A stretch of 64,000 nucleotides of DNA, taken from positions 496,001-560,000 of the forward strand of contig JAOPHQ010002277.1 of NCBI GenBank assembly GCA_030340625.1, written 5' to 3'. The notes below the pieces were generated by a model. That model was given only the letters and a program-made list of their open reading frames with translations. It did no database searches and was not told the origin of the DNA. This DNA is from Merluccius polli. Taxonomy: Eukaryota > Chordata > Actinopteri > Gadiformes > Merlucciidae. Made by a program: the position numbers and the translations under genes. Shown piece by piece: positions 34,182 to 45,562 of this stretch; within the stretch, counting starts at the first letter, position 1; each line of letters begins with the position of its first letter.

Positions 34182-34318
34182 GTTGATAACACACTAGAGG
34201 GATCACTCGCCTCTGATTGGCTAACATCACTGTGACGGACAGTGCCCAGAGAACGGTCGAACTCGTGGACATGTGTTATGATCATATGGTCTCATTTTGC
34301 GCCGGAATTGTCCTTTAA

Positions 34319-35735
34319 GAGGAGGTGGCGGAGGTTTATGTGTGAATTTGAGCATTAGCACTTAGCTTAGCATTTATTGAAATTGACACTATGACATCAT
34401 TTCTTAAGCTATTGACACACAACTTGGCACACAAGAGGATGGCCTCTATGTGCCTACCTAGTTTCAAGGCCCTGGACCATTCTCAAGTGGACTGATGGAT
34501 TGAATATTGCAAATTTTTGATTTTTGCATAAGTCGGCCATTCTTCAACCTATCAAAATTCTTTATATCATTTTAATCAGAAATGTCCAAAGAGCATATGT
34601 ACCAAATGTGGTGTCATTTGGACCAGTGGTTATGTAGAAGAAGATTTTTGAAGTTTTCCCAAAACTGTACTGTACAGAAAAATCGATCCAGATGGACCTT
34701 ATGGGTACAAAAGGCGAAAATGTTCAGCATGTAAAATAAGGCCTAACAATTATGTAAACACAATAATCGAGATTAAATGATTATTGTGCCGCATTCTGTT
34801 TTGCAGTGATGCTCTCGTTTTGTCTTGTGTTATAAAGCCAGCGCACCCCTTCCCGCTTTCGCTCCTCTCTAGTTTCTGCTTGTGGAAGTTTACAACGTCA
34901 TTGATGAAAGTCCACCAATACTCACTGAATGTCTGCACTACAAGCTAATTTGCATAACGTTAACAAAAAAATAATGTTTTGCTATGTGTTTTAAACCCTA
35001 CCTAGCGACGCGTATGTTGTCCGCATCCTTTGCATCACACAATATTGCGTCCAATACAAAGGAATGGAAGGCGTTGCCAAACGCGAGCCAGGCTGTGGCA
35101 TGTTTAGTTCAGCTCAAGCCAAGATGACGGAAAGTAACAGTAACTTACATGGAAAATGATGTAATAATGATGACAATCATGAGAAAGCCCCTCTGTAATA
35201 ACAATCAATCTATATATACACCATGATTGAACCTACTCATTACTTGTGTTAACTTAGAGGGTCACAGGGAAACCCCTGCAATCTGCAATCACATGACACA
35301 CAATCTGCAATCACATGACACAGCAGTCTGGCCTGCTGACCACAAGAGGGTATCGACATATAGATATTCCTTAGATATAAGGGTCTGTCTGCCGAGACAG
35401 GAAGAGGAGGTGTCGCTCACATGTTTTGGAAAGTATATATTCTCTGTGTTAAATCCTGGCTTCATGAACCTACTCCGAGTCCTACCTTTAAAAAAAAAAA
35501 CATCTTCACTACAACGGCGAGCTGAGAAATAACATTGGCTAAAAACCTTTTAGAGATTACATTAACAAAATCGAGCAGCCCTACTAGCATTTGCCATGTT
35601 GGCCTAAATCATTTTTATTTACTCTTAAGTTGTATTACATTTATTTTCCATTACTTCTGGACCATGACTGTGGGCCAGCCTTTAATTGGACTGAGTTACT
35701 GACTGGAATATTTTGAATTTAGCTGTTCACCAAAA
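34319..35735. other. No gene seen
   Basis: Unassigned DNA. ATCTGCAATCACATGACACA is present twice in tandem near 35278-35322. The segment 35247-35535 (TGTTAAC to AATAACA) has LTR-like ends but no partner and no matching flanks. Confidence 0.4.
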
Positions 35736-35739
35736 TATA

Positions 35740-35769
35740 CACTCACCGGCCACTTTATTAGGTACACCT
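35740..35769 (+). repeat. Left terminal inverted repeat of Tc1/mariner
   Basis: Thirty bases, perfectly inverse to 36930-36959. Confidence 0.95.
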
Positions 35770-35886
35770 GTCCAACTGCTCGTTAACGCAAATTTCTAAT
35801 CAGCCAATCACATGGCAGCAACTCAATGCATTTAGGCATGTAGACATGGTCAGGACGATCTGCTGCAGTTCAAACCGAGCATCAGA

Positions 35887-36927
35887 ATGGGGAAGAAAGG
35901 TGATTTAAGTGACTTTGAACGTGGCATGGTTGTTGGTGCCAGACGGGCTGGTCTGAGTATTTCAGAGACTGCTGATCTACTGGGATTTTCACGCACAACC
36001 ATCTCTAGGGTTTACAGAGAATGGTCAGAAAAAGAGAAAATATCCAGTGAGCGGCAGTTCTGTGGGCGCAAATGCCTTGTTGATGCTAGAGGTCAGAGGA
36101 GAATGGCCAGACTGGTTCGAGCTGATAGAAAGGCAACTGTAACTCAAATAACCACTCGTTACAACAGAGGTATGCAGAAGAGCATCTCTGAACGCACAAC
36201 ACGTCGAACCTTGAGGCGGATGGGCTACAGCAGCAGAAGACCACACCGGGTGCCACTCCTGTCAGCTAAGAACAGGAAACTGAGGCTACAATTCGCACAG
36301 GCTCACCAAAATTGGACAATCGAAGATTGGAAAAACGTTGCCTGGTCTGATGAGTCTCGATTTCTGCTGCGACATTCGGATGGTAGGGTCAGAATTTGGC
36401 GTCAACAACATGAAAGCATGGATCCATCCTGCCTTGTATCAACGGTTCAGGCTGGTGGTGGTGGTGTAATGGTGTGGGGGATATTTTCCTGGCACACTTT
36501 GGGCTTATTAGTACCAATTGAGCATCGTGTCAAAGCCACAGACTACCTGAGTATTGTTGCTGACCATGTCCATCCCTTTATGACCACAGTGTACCCATCT
36601 TCTGATGGCTACTTCCAGCAGGATAACGCGCCATGTCATAAAGCGCGAATCATCTCAGACTGGTTTCTTGAACATGACAATGAGTTCACTGTACTCAAAT
36701 GGCCTCCACAGTCACCAGATCTCAATCCAATAGAGCACCTTTGGGATGTGGTGGAACGGGAGATTCGCATCATGGATGTGCAGCCGACAAATCTGCAGCA
36801 ACTGCGTGATGCTATCATGTCAATATGGACCAAACTCTCTGAGGAATGTTTCCAGTACCTTGTTGAATCTGTGCCACGAAGGATTAAGGCAGTTCTGAAG
36901 GCAAAAGGGGGTCCAACCGGGTACTAG
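35887..36927 (+). CDS. Tc1/mariner transposase, 346 aa
   Basis: Full-length cut-and-paste transposase. The N-terminus has two helix-turn-helix DNA-binding parts (LSISETADLLGFSRTTISRV, then TTRRTLRRMG after a basic linker). The catalytic domain has Asp in WSDESRF, a Gly-rich box (VQAGGGGVMVWG), Asp in FQQDNAPCH, and Glu in SPDLNPIEHLW. I count 36 residues between the last Asp and Glu, the spacing of the DD36E (Incomer) group rather than the usual 34. The start at 35887 follows the terminal repeat by about 120 bp. All catalytic residues are present, so the protein could be active. Confidence 0.95.
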   Translation: MGKKGDLSDFERGMVVGARRAGLSISETADLLGFSRTTISRVYREWSEKEKISSERQFCGRKCLVDARGQRRMARLVRADRKATVTQITTRYNRGMQKSISERTTRRTLRRMGYSSRRPHRVPLLSAKNRKLRLQFAQAHQNWTIEDWKNVAWSDESRFLLRHSDGRVRIWRQQHESMDPSCLVSTVQAGGGGVMVWGIFSWHTLGLLVPIEHRVKATDYLSIVADHVHPFMTTVYPSSDGYFQQDNAPCHKARIISDWFLEHDNEFTVLKWPPQSPDLNPIEHLWDVVEREIRIMDVQPTNLQQLRDAIMSIWTKLSEECFQYLVESVPRRIKAVLKAKGGPTGY

Positions 36928-36929
36928 CA

Positions 36930-36959
36930 AGGTGTACCTAATAAAGTGGCCGGTGAGTG
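36930..36959 (-). repeat. Right terminal inverted repeat of Tc1/mariner
   Basis: Perfect inverse of 35740-35769. Confidence 0.95.
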
Positions 36960-37006
36960 TATGTTCAGGATGTTTTAGAAGATGGATGGATATATACAGT
37001 ATATAT

Positions 37007-37623
37007 CAGGGGTCGCGTTAACCGAATATTTTCCGTCATTGACTGTATTTTTAAAACGGTGACGGAAAAATCTGAGGGCCGTCCGTCATTTTGACAGATT
37101 GCATTTCACACCCTGACCACTTGGTGGCGATGAACATATTAATTGGCTCTTGTAGAAGAAGAAAAGTAGAAAAGAAGGAAGAAACAACAAACCCACTTGA
37201 AACATTTGATTACACGCAAGCGGGCACGCGAGGAACCTAGAAGCCCCACTATACGCGAATTATCGCGCCACGCACCACGCGACATCGCGCCACCTTGAAA
37301 ACTCGTTTGCTTGGGGGCGTGTTGACTAGTGGATCAACTAGCTCCCGTGTGTCGACTAGTGGATCAACTAGCTCCCGCCCGCATTGTGGTGATGAATCAC
37401 CGTCAAGCCCCACTATACGCGAAATATCCGCGTGATGACAGTCAAGCCCCACTATACGCGAATATTAATATTAATTAAAAATGAATTAAAATTAAATACT
37501 ATTGAACATGTCATTATTATCATTTAAAAAATTAAAGTGACCGGTAAAAATAGATTATGACGGGATTTTTATGACCCTGTCAGTCAAAATGACGGACAAC
37601 GAAAAAGTCTAGCGCAACCTCTG
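37007..37623. mobile_element. hAT-like MITE with internal repeats
   Basis: Starts CAGGGGTCGCGTTA and ends TAGCGCAACCTCTG, near-inverse ends, lying in (TA)n DNA that obscures the target duplication. Subterminal CCGTCATTTTGAC is inverted near the other end. It contains three copies of AAGCCCCACTATACGCGAA (37232, 37405, 37444) and a 29-bp tandem pair around GACTAGTGGATCAACTAGCT. Confidence 0.75.
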
Positions 37624-38383
37624 ATGTATATATATATATATATATTATTTAATGTATTAATTTATCTTTTTTTACTTGTTTTTCAGTTGAATTATATTTA
37701 AAGTTCAAGAAAATCCACTCTTAAAATATCAATAAATAAATGTTTCCTGAGTCGATGAGTATTCCCGTTAAATAATCGGAATCTCAATATCAATCAAAAT
37801 AATCATGATTATATCATCCTTGGGAGCACAGTCCTTAGTATGCTTTGCAGATTTAGATGTAATTGCTTTGTCTTAAGCTACTTGAATGTTTTGTAACGAA
37901 GTTACACAAAGTTAGAGAGAAAATTGTAGCGTTTAAAGAATAATTGTTTAAAAGTGTGGGAATGGTAGGTAAACGTAAACGATTCCTCTTCTATCATTAC
38001 CAGAAGTCAGTAAAATGGGACAACATGCAGGCTTGTTATTCCAAACAATAATAACAGCAGTTGATTAAATCGTCCTTGGTTGAAGGTGAAATGAATCAGC
38101 ACAGCAGCAGCAGGTATATTAAATGGTTGAAATTAAAGCTTTCATATTGTTGTCTATACCTGCAGTGTGCACTCACCATCTGCAGTAAAAGCTATGAGCA
38201 TATCTCTTTCATTGTTTAGCTAATACAAACATGTACATATGGAAACATTTGTCCTCACATTTATATGTCCATCTATAAATGTGTCCAGCCCTCCATCCCT
38301 CCCACGTGTTTCCATGTGCTAGTAAATATGAGGATGCATATTTTATGGAAGTAAATGTTAGTGTGCAATGCATTACATGTAGA
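37624..38383. other. No gene seen; (TA)n at 37627-37646
   Basis: AT-rich unassigned DNA. No frame is convincing. Confidence 0.4.
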
Positions 38384-38387
38384 AAAC

Positions 38388-38791
38388 TGTGACAAATGTA
38401 TAACCGCACATATGTATCAACAGACTGTAATATCCTCACATAGCCACAAGGGAACTGAAATAAATATATAAGTTGTATTAACCGCACCTGGCCACCAGAT
38501 GGCGGCACACATAATACACTGGGGGCGGGCGCTAAACACTAGCCAATCAGAGCATAGTATGCATCATAGAGGCCACGCCTGCTCAGGTACTACCAAACCA
38601 CACATCCGGGGGAAGGCAGAAACCCCCAGGCAGCGTATCTGTTAAGATATCCAGCTAAGGGTAGCTCCACGCGCGTGAATTTTACAATTCCTCTCCATTT
38701 GCTTCATAGATAATATACCTAAAGTAAACAAATAAAGTGAGTTAAAAGCGATCCTGTGTCGGCAGCCTTCTTCCTCAAAGAACACACTACA
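38388..38791 (+). repeat. Solo LTR of the ERV family at 44.8-56.8 kb
   Basis: About 404 bp, similar along its length to the LTRs at 44832 and 56456 (shared ACCAGATGGCGGCA, ACACTGGGGGC, CATAGAGGCCACGCCT, AAATAAAGTGAGTTA, GTCGGCAGCCTTCTTCC). It is clearly diverged. It runs TG...CA and is flanked by AAAC at 38384-38387 and 38792-38795, so it formed by LTR-LTR recombination and keeps a 4-bp target duplication. Confidence 0.88.
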
Positions 38792-38995
38792 AAACACATA
38801 ATTTAAGAATCCACATTGTATGTATTTTCTGGTATAGAAAAAGATGCCATCTGTGTTTCTTGCAGTTGTTTTGTGATTCATTGATCTGTCTGTCCGTCCA
38901 TCTATTCATTAATCACTTCATTCATCCATCCATTATTTCACCTATCCATTATTTCACCTATTAGTTCATCCATCTGTCTCCATCCATCTGTCCAT

Positions 38996-39205
38996 TCATC
39001 CATGTGCTGTATAAGCAGGAGGCAGTGTGTCTAATCTGAGCTCATAAACAGGATGATCTGTGACAATCCCTGCAGCCTCCGCCGGCACGCTCCCCATTAC
39101 CACCTTTTTAGAATTTATGTCACAGGCATAAATCCCTCCATTATTCACATAATAAATCACTTGTTCCTGTATCTGTTTCTCTCTTGAGGCCTTGAGCACA
39201 CACAC
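38996..39205 (-). pseudogene. Possible exon or retro-fragment, unrecognised protein
   Basis: The minus frame of about 65 codons has ordinary protein-like composition (EQVIYYVNNGGIYACDIN, then PAEAAGIVTDHPVYELRL) and ends at a stop at 38996. It is not repeat-driven, and I do not recognise the family. No clear splice acceptor is seen upstream, and (CATC)n follows the stop. It could be a terminal exon, a fragment of a mobile-element protein or chance. Confidence 0.3.
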
Positions 39206-39279
39206 ATTTATCTTCCTCTAGTGTTTTTTCTTTGTACACCACCCACACACTTTATTCATACTAATTTCAATTGCCTTAG

Positions 39280-39304
39280 ACCCCCCCCCCCCCCCCCCCC
39301 CCCC
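39280..39304. repeat. Poly-C tract
   Basis: Uninterrupted run of about 25 C in DNA without a gene. Confidence 0.9.
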
Positions 39305-39524
39305 ACCATCACACTCCAATTGACACACACACTTTTTCCCCATAATGTCAAGAGTACCTGGCTGCGGACAAGATCATCATCATCATGTGACCTCAGCAGC
39401 GGAAAGTTAAGTCTTTTAAAAGTCGCCAATTCTTTTAAAAGTTTTATGTAATGTTTAAATCAAATTTAGTTTTTAAACAATTTCTTATAAACAATTTATT
39501 AAACAATGTGAATAGGCTATGCCT

Positions 39525-39660
39525 AACTGGTAGACCCTATGAGCTACTGATAAAATACAGTGACCCTTCCATCCTCTCCTTAATAATTGTCTGGTATGGG
39601 CCTGCCACACTCAACAGGACCTCTATACTTTCAGGTTGAGAAGAATGGCGAAAAAGATTA
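39525..39660 (+). pseudogene. Possible LINE reverse-transcriptase C-terminal remnant
   Basis: The frame contains PSILSLIIVWYGPATLNRTS. This resembles the segment of LINE RTs that ends the thumb (hydrophobic run, WYG, then NRT/DRT and basic residues). Similarity is short and the frame ends at 39639. Confidence 0.35.
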
Positions 39661-42600
39661 TCAGTGACCCTTGTCAGGGAAGAATCCCCTCAGTAACCTG
39701 GATTGATGTGTTGTTTCAGATGTCTGTGAATAAGTCTTTATTCATTTGTATGTCCTCCATGGAGAGAGGACTTTACATGAGAATCATGCAGTGGTAGAGA
39801 AGCCTCTCTGGAAAGAGGATCTTAAAACTTTCTTTTATATACTGTGACAAACAAGTCTAACAGCGTGTGCAGGTGTACTATTTGTATCTGTAAAACAATG
39901 TCTCTTCTTTTTACGAGCTGCCTCTTTCCATTTGGGAGTAAGCACACCATGTAATTCTGAAAAATTTAAAGTTAGAATTAAATTAATAATTTAAAGTATG
40001 ACCAAAACTAATGCCTATTCTCACATGAAAGTACCTTGTACATTGATCCAGAAAAACAAATTGAACTTTCCCAACCCTATTCTAACTAATAAAACAAACT
40101 AAAGCTGGGTTCTAGCCAGTCTTGGTGCAGGTACTGGCAGGGGGTACTTATGCACTAGTTCCATCAGTGTTAAAATGCCCCAGGAAAACCAGAGACACTT
40201 CAACCAGAAGAAGTGCTCCCAAGGCAACATAACCTCCACCCACAGTCTCTGCCACACTAAGAAACAAACACCTGACTGCTCTCCTAATGAAAACAGCCAC
40301 AATAGCATACTTAACAAAATGTCCCAACTAGTGGAACACAAAGTAATAGGTCCAAAACTTCAGTAGACAGATACAAAACTGGGGACAACAAGCTCTCTTC
40401 CATGTTGGCAAACCAAACCAAAACTAAAAAGAAACAAAGAAATCATGTATGGACTTCACAAACAAATGAAGTCAACTAAGTCAAATCAAATCAACCAAAT
40501 AACTACCAAACTACGAAACAAACTATGGACCAAACTAACTGACACTCACTGAGTATCAGTTAGTTGAACTAAATGTTTTGACAAAACATTACCAATTTGT
40601 TAGGGCAACCCTCTACTAAAACAGGCAAACCAACTTTTAGACGAGCCCCAATTTTGTTACAACCAGGCTCAGTGAGAGCAACAAAAATGGAAGTCCACAC
40701 ATGATTAAAGGATAAAGTAAGATATTCATTAGAAATAAGAGAATAATAATATAAGAACTTAACATGGAATCTGTATAATCAGTGGTGAGTGTAGTGTATA
40801 GATGATTGGAAAGTGTGCTGTGGGGATGTTGTAGGTTGTAAACACAACATAGAACTACCAAATAAACAAAAGGCACAACCAAAATTAAAGTACAAAACCA
40901 AAAAGCACAAAAACAAACCAAAAGCAAACCTGCCTGTGTGAGAGAGAGTGGCTGATATGGTCCACCTTATGAAGCCTGCAGGCTTGAACCACCAGCCACA
41001 AAAAATAGCTACATCCCACATGTAACAAAGCTCCGAAATGGATATTAACTACTGCACTGACCCCCCCCCTCCCACTCCCACACATCACCACAACTCACTG
41101 TTATCTATTTATGAATTTTTGTTCTTCGGCCTCCAGGAATTTGATGGTAATCTCAAAAAGAGTTAGCAAATGATCCAATCATTCCTTGTGCTGTCCTAGA
41201 TAGTGCGCTTTTTTCCAGAGGAAAGATTTGCCACACTAACCCTATAATAACCTATTTTCTCAGTAAAATTCTTGAAAAGATTATTTTAAAAAGATTATTA
41301 TATTTCATGAGCCAATCAGGATGGGTGCATCTGAAAGTTTATTTTTTTATTTGGGGTCACTCATGATTGTTATTAAGTGACTTTAACTTGTAACATACAC
41401 ATAGCCTACATTATGAGCTGGTTTCCCGGACAGTGATTGAGACAGGCCCTATACTACAGATGGTTAGTTGTGGTAATAGTCAGACTAACCTCAACTGCGT
41501 GCTACACTGCAAGCTCTAACGTTAGGCATTAGCCAGCCTGAGCATCTGAGCAGCTTACCCCTGCTGCCCATTCACAAGCTAATGTAACGTGATTCAAACA
41601 GTTTGTACTCAACAGTGCGGCATCCATTTTAAACTCAGGATTCATTTACACAAGTGCTTACATGACCTGCAACAACGAGACAAGAATTGCTAATGTTAAA
41701 TGCTTGGAGACACTTGGCATTTCTAAATGTATTTTCTCCATATAGGTACACCTACACTGACTAGATTCCTCGATATCTTGAAGTTTGATAAACAACATGA
41801 ATAAAACCTTAGAAAAGCTAATCCTTAATACACTATCTTGCCACTGTAAAGTCTTCTCGCCTTTTCTACCACAAGTGGACTACGCACACGTGCAAGGCAG
41901 ATGTTGCAAAAACGACACGAGGAAGACCAGAGGTCACATGATTTACTCTCTCTCTCTCTCTCTCTCCCTCTCTCTCTGGTTCTGAGGAGAAGAGTGGCTA
42001 ACCTTTGACCCCTTTACTGATTTCACACCACAGCCAATGAGCTCCCGGGCTAACAAGATCACTGGTGGCAGTGCACTGACAAAGGCCAAAGGTTTTTTTA
42101 GCACCGGAACATGGGTAACCACGTGTGCGTGCACACACACACACACATACACAGCTAAGCTTGTGGGCAGTGTTTGCAGTGAGTTGCTTTGTTTTTAGTG
42201 TTTTTGTGCTAGCCTTGTGAGCTCCACTCCAGTTGTGCCTCAAAAAATTTGTCTGAAACCAGCGGGAATGGGCATTTAGGCTGATGTAAATGATGACGAC
42301 ACCGGACAATGGCATTTTTGGAGATTTCACCAATAGTGTTCTTATTTGAACGCAAACATTTTTGAAAATGGTAACTGTAACGTTCGCTAATGGTGTTTAC
42401 TTTGGAAATTCAGTACTCGGGATCCGACTGGCTGACGCTAATCCAATCGTCTGCAAAGTAAGGTTGATAATGACGCCCCTCAATAAACATTGCCCACGGC
42501 AGACTTTCCAGACCTAATGAGCGAAGCAAATATGGTCTGGCTGTGCAAGGCTTTTGAATGTGTTTTTGAATGTCAAGTAGTCTTTTTTGAGCACACATCT

Positions 42601-43017
42601 GTTTTTTTATCATTATTATTATTATTATTATTATTATTTGATTGAGGCTTTTATAAATAACAGCTTATGCCCATACAGTGCTGCCATTTAGACTTGTAGA
42701 TAAAAACTGTGCAGCGAGATGTCACACTTGAGGCACACATTGCACTGAAAGTGACTCAGGATTGTTCAGAGGATGCGTTGATCAAAGGGAGGTGCAAATT
42801 GGAATCTTTAAGTGTCGAACGAGCATACGCACATCTTATAGACACTGCATCCCTGCATCTCAGCGTGTGTATAGATGGATGAAGTGTATTTTACTCTGTT
42901 GTCATGGTAACAGCACCCTTTGTCTGTACTTTAGTCTGCCCCCGTCCCCCTCTTTCCCCATCTCTCTTTTTGTACATTTTTATAAAACACATGACCATTG
43001 TGCATTGCAGCATCACA
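39661..43017. other. No gene seen; microsatellites
   Basis: Unassigned DNA with an AACCAAA-rich part (40380-40530 and 40850-40930), a poly-C run near 41062, (CT)n at 41944-41978, (CA)n at 42131-42145 and (ATT)n at 42612-42638. A truncated MITE-like GGTTTCCCGGACAGTGATT is at 41421. No reliable reading frame. Confidence 0.45.
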
Positions 43018-44099
43018 CTGATGTCTATGGGGGTATTATTGAGACAATATTATTTGTGTGTGCGTATCTCAATCTGTGTGTGTGTAATAAGATTTGTGTG
43101 TATTCACATTTGTGTATATTCACATTTGTGTGTGCATAATAAGATTTGTCTGTCTGTATTCACATTTGTGTGTGTGTAAACAAATCTGTGTGTCTGTATT
43201 CACATTTGTGTGTGTGTGTAAACAAATCGGTGTGTCTGTATTCACATGTGTGTGTTTGTGATAAGATTTGTGTGTCCGTATTCACATTTGTGTGTGTAAA
43301 AAAAATGCGTACTGAGATCTGTAAATGTCTGTCATCAGTTATAACTCAGGCGGGAGCTCTGATTGGCCGTCTTTTTACACGTGGATTTTGGCACACTTCT
43401 GCCGTGCAGATCTGCAAATGCGATCCGTGTGTAAAAACAATTTGTCTGTAACTTCACGCAATACAGTCCACGCACCACTAGTCGGCGCGTAGCACCCAGT
43501 GATGTTAAGCGTGTCATTGTCATGGGTAAGATGGCTGCCTTTAATGACACTGGCCGGTCGTCGGAAACTTCGAACAACTCATGAGTAAGTTAACGTTTGT
43601 TTTCCTCATAAATGAACGCATTGTAAAGCCCATGAGTTGTTCGAAGTTTCCGACGACCGGCCAGTCTCATTAACGGCAGCCATACCCATGACAATGACAC
43701 GCTTAACATCACTGGGTGCTACGCGCCGACTAGTGGTGTGTAGACTGTATTGCGTGAAGTTACAGACAAATCGTTTTTACACACGGATCGCATTTGCAGA
43801 TCTGCACGGCAGAAGTGTGCCAAAATCCACGTGTAAAAAGACGGCCAATCAGAGCTCCCGCCTGAGTTATAACTGATCACAGACATTTACAGATCTCAGT
43901 ACGCATTTTTTACACACACACAAATGTGAATACAGACACACAAATCTTATCACAAACACACAAATGTGAATACAGACACACAGATTCTTTTACACACACA
44001 CAAATGTGAATACAGACAGACAAATCTTACTACGCACACACAGATTGAGATACGCACACACAAATAATATTGTCTCAATAATACCCCCATAGAGGTCAG
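43018..44099. mobile_element. 1.1-kb palindromic DNA element
   Basis: Arms 43018-43582 and about 43630-44099 are inverse copies, each beginning CTGA(TG/CC)TCTATGGGGG at its outer end and separated by about 47 bp. The outer arms hold TGTGTGT(A)-type units ending ATTCACATTTG, and the inner arms are unique sequence (CGACGACCGGCCAGT and its inverse). No coding capacity. No clear target duplication, so the superfamily is open. Confidence 0.8.
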
Positions 44100-44827
44100 A
44101 GAAACATTTAAAACATCTAGAAGACCACTTAACGTGTACACCAGGGCTATTCAATTACTTTCTTATGAGGGCCAGATTATTGAAATTGAAAATGAAGGTG
44201 AGACAGTAAAAGATGAAGAGTAATTATCGCATTTAAGCTATTGTGAACATAAAATGAATGAATGAATGAATTTATTTATTTATTCACACTACCACTTCAA
44301 ACATTACAATAATACTGTTGGGGTGCAACATCAATTGGGTAGAGTGAATGGGTCCCCCAAGGAAGCTAGAAAAGCTTATAGGTGGGGGCCCAAGGTTCAT
44401 GAAAAAGGTAATGGTACCAACAATGGTAAACCCAGACTACATCATTGAACATAAATGAGTGCATTTCTCTGCATGCATTCCCTCATCACCACTTGTAACC
44501 AGATGATGATGAGTAAATGCACTCAAGAGCGCACCAAGACATTGTTGTGAGAGGCGGTTTCAAAGCGGTGATGATGGAAAAAATGAAACCCCTACTCACG
44601 CGTGTTCGTTAATGAAGCGATAGAAGAAGTTGTTTAGCATTAAGCAATAATCAGTTTTATTGTTAACACCAGTATAATGTGCAGAGTTTTACAGATATAT
44701 CTGGGTCCGACTACATTTCCCTGACCGAACAACAAAGTATGTGTGTGTCAGTTCGCGAAGTCTGAGCACACATCTCTCTATCTCAGGATGTTATATACAC
44801 AAACAATGCGTCATCACAAAAAGGCTG
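44100..44827. other. No gene seen; possible hAT fragment
   Basis: CAGGGCTATTCAATTAC at 44142 followed by GAGGGCCAGATT resembles a hAT-Charlie-type terminus. Otherwise nothing is assigned. A (GAAT)n tract lies at 44253-44270. Confidence 0.4.
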
Positions 44828-44831
44828 GCTG

Positions 44832-45206
44832 TGTTGCGGATTAATAATAAGCATATGTATCAGCAGCTACACATAGCCACACAAGGAGTAGAAATAAATG
44901 TATTTACCCGACCTGACCACTAGATGGCAGCAAACAATACACTGGGGGCTGGCGCTCAACACTAGCGTCATAGAGGCCACGCCTCCTGCCCAGTGACTTC
45001 TGGCGGAAGTCGCCGGCTCGAGTCAGAACACCCCAGGTAGCGCATCGGGACAGATGCAAAGCGAGGGGGGCTCTCCACGCGGCGTGACTTTTACATTACC
45101 CCTCCATTGTTACGTAGGATAGATATAACTTAAACCTAAACAAATAAAGTGAGTTATAAGCGTTCCTGTTGTCGGCAGCCTTCTTCCCCGGGACACAAAC
45201 CCCACA
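44832..45206 (+). repeat. 5' LTR of ERV-like element (375 bp)
   Basis: Begins TGTTGCGGATTA and ends ACCCCACA. The polyadenylation signal AATAAA lies in CAAATAAAGTGAG near 45142. Paired with 56456-56829. Confidence 0.92.
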
Positions 45207-45209
45207 TTC

Positions 45210-45229
45210 TGGTGACTTCCCGACGTGAT
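45210..45229 (+). other. ERV primer-binding site, tRNA-Trp-like
   Basis: TGGTGACTTCCCGACGTGAT begins three bases after the LTR. It resembles the complement of the tRNA-Trp 3' end, with a small internal difference. The tRNA assignment is an inference. Confidence 0.65.
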
Positions 45230-45562
45230 TCGGGGAAAGAGAGGCTTTATTTGGAACTTTGGAACTTTGGCCGCACTGCAACCGTACGACTCAACAGCTC
45301 TGCCACAGGCGCCAAAAACAGGAGGTAAGCAGTGCCCATTGCTCAGGCTAAAACTGCACATAGATAGATATAGGATTATTAGGTGACAGAGCTGCTAGCG
45401 TACGTTGTGGTAGAGCTTTGGTTCTCCGGTCCATAGTCGTTACAGTTAAGCCGACGTAAAATGAACAGGCGCTGAATACTCAAATTGGGATTGATTAAAT
45501 TATATTAGTCGCCATTGTACGGCAAATAAGAAGTAACAAATGGCCAGTAATGTATGAGTGTA

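Larger units (their letters stand above)
31842..34314. mobile_element. TTAA-target DNA element, outer, 2473 bp
   Basis: TTAA flanks it at 31838-31841 and 34315-34318. The ends AGGACAATTCCGGCGCAAAAT are exact inverse repeats, with further inverse similarity inward (CATATG, ATAACACATGTCCACGAG, CGACCGTTCTCTGGG). No transposase is visible. It holds a hAT element at 32891-33925 and a small MITE at 34115-34181. Kolobok or piggyBac origin fits the TTAA target. Confidence 0.85.
35740..36959 (+). mobile_element. Tc1/mariner element, DD36E type, apparently intact
   Basis: 1220 bp between TA dinucleotides at 35738-35739 and 36960-36961. The 30-bp terminal inverted repeats (35740-35769 and 36930-36959) are identical. 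They begin CACTCACCGGCCAC. One uninterrupted transposase frame fills the element. Confidence 0.95.

Noticed and set aside
35247..35535. Possible solo LTR (TGTTAAC to AATAACA)
   Set aside because: No matching flanking duplication and no second copy in the window.
42762..43451. Cys/Val-rich frames
   Set aside because: They come from TGTGTGT and ATTCACATTTG repeats in the palindrome arm.
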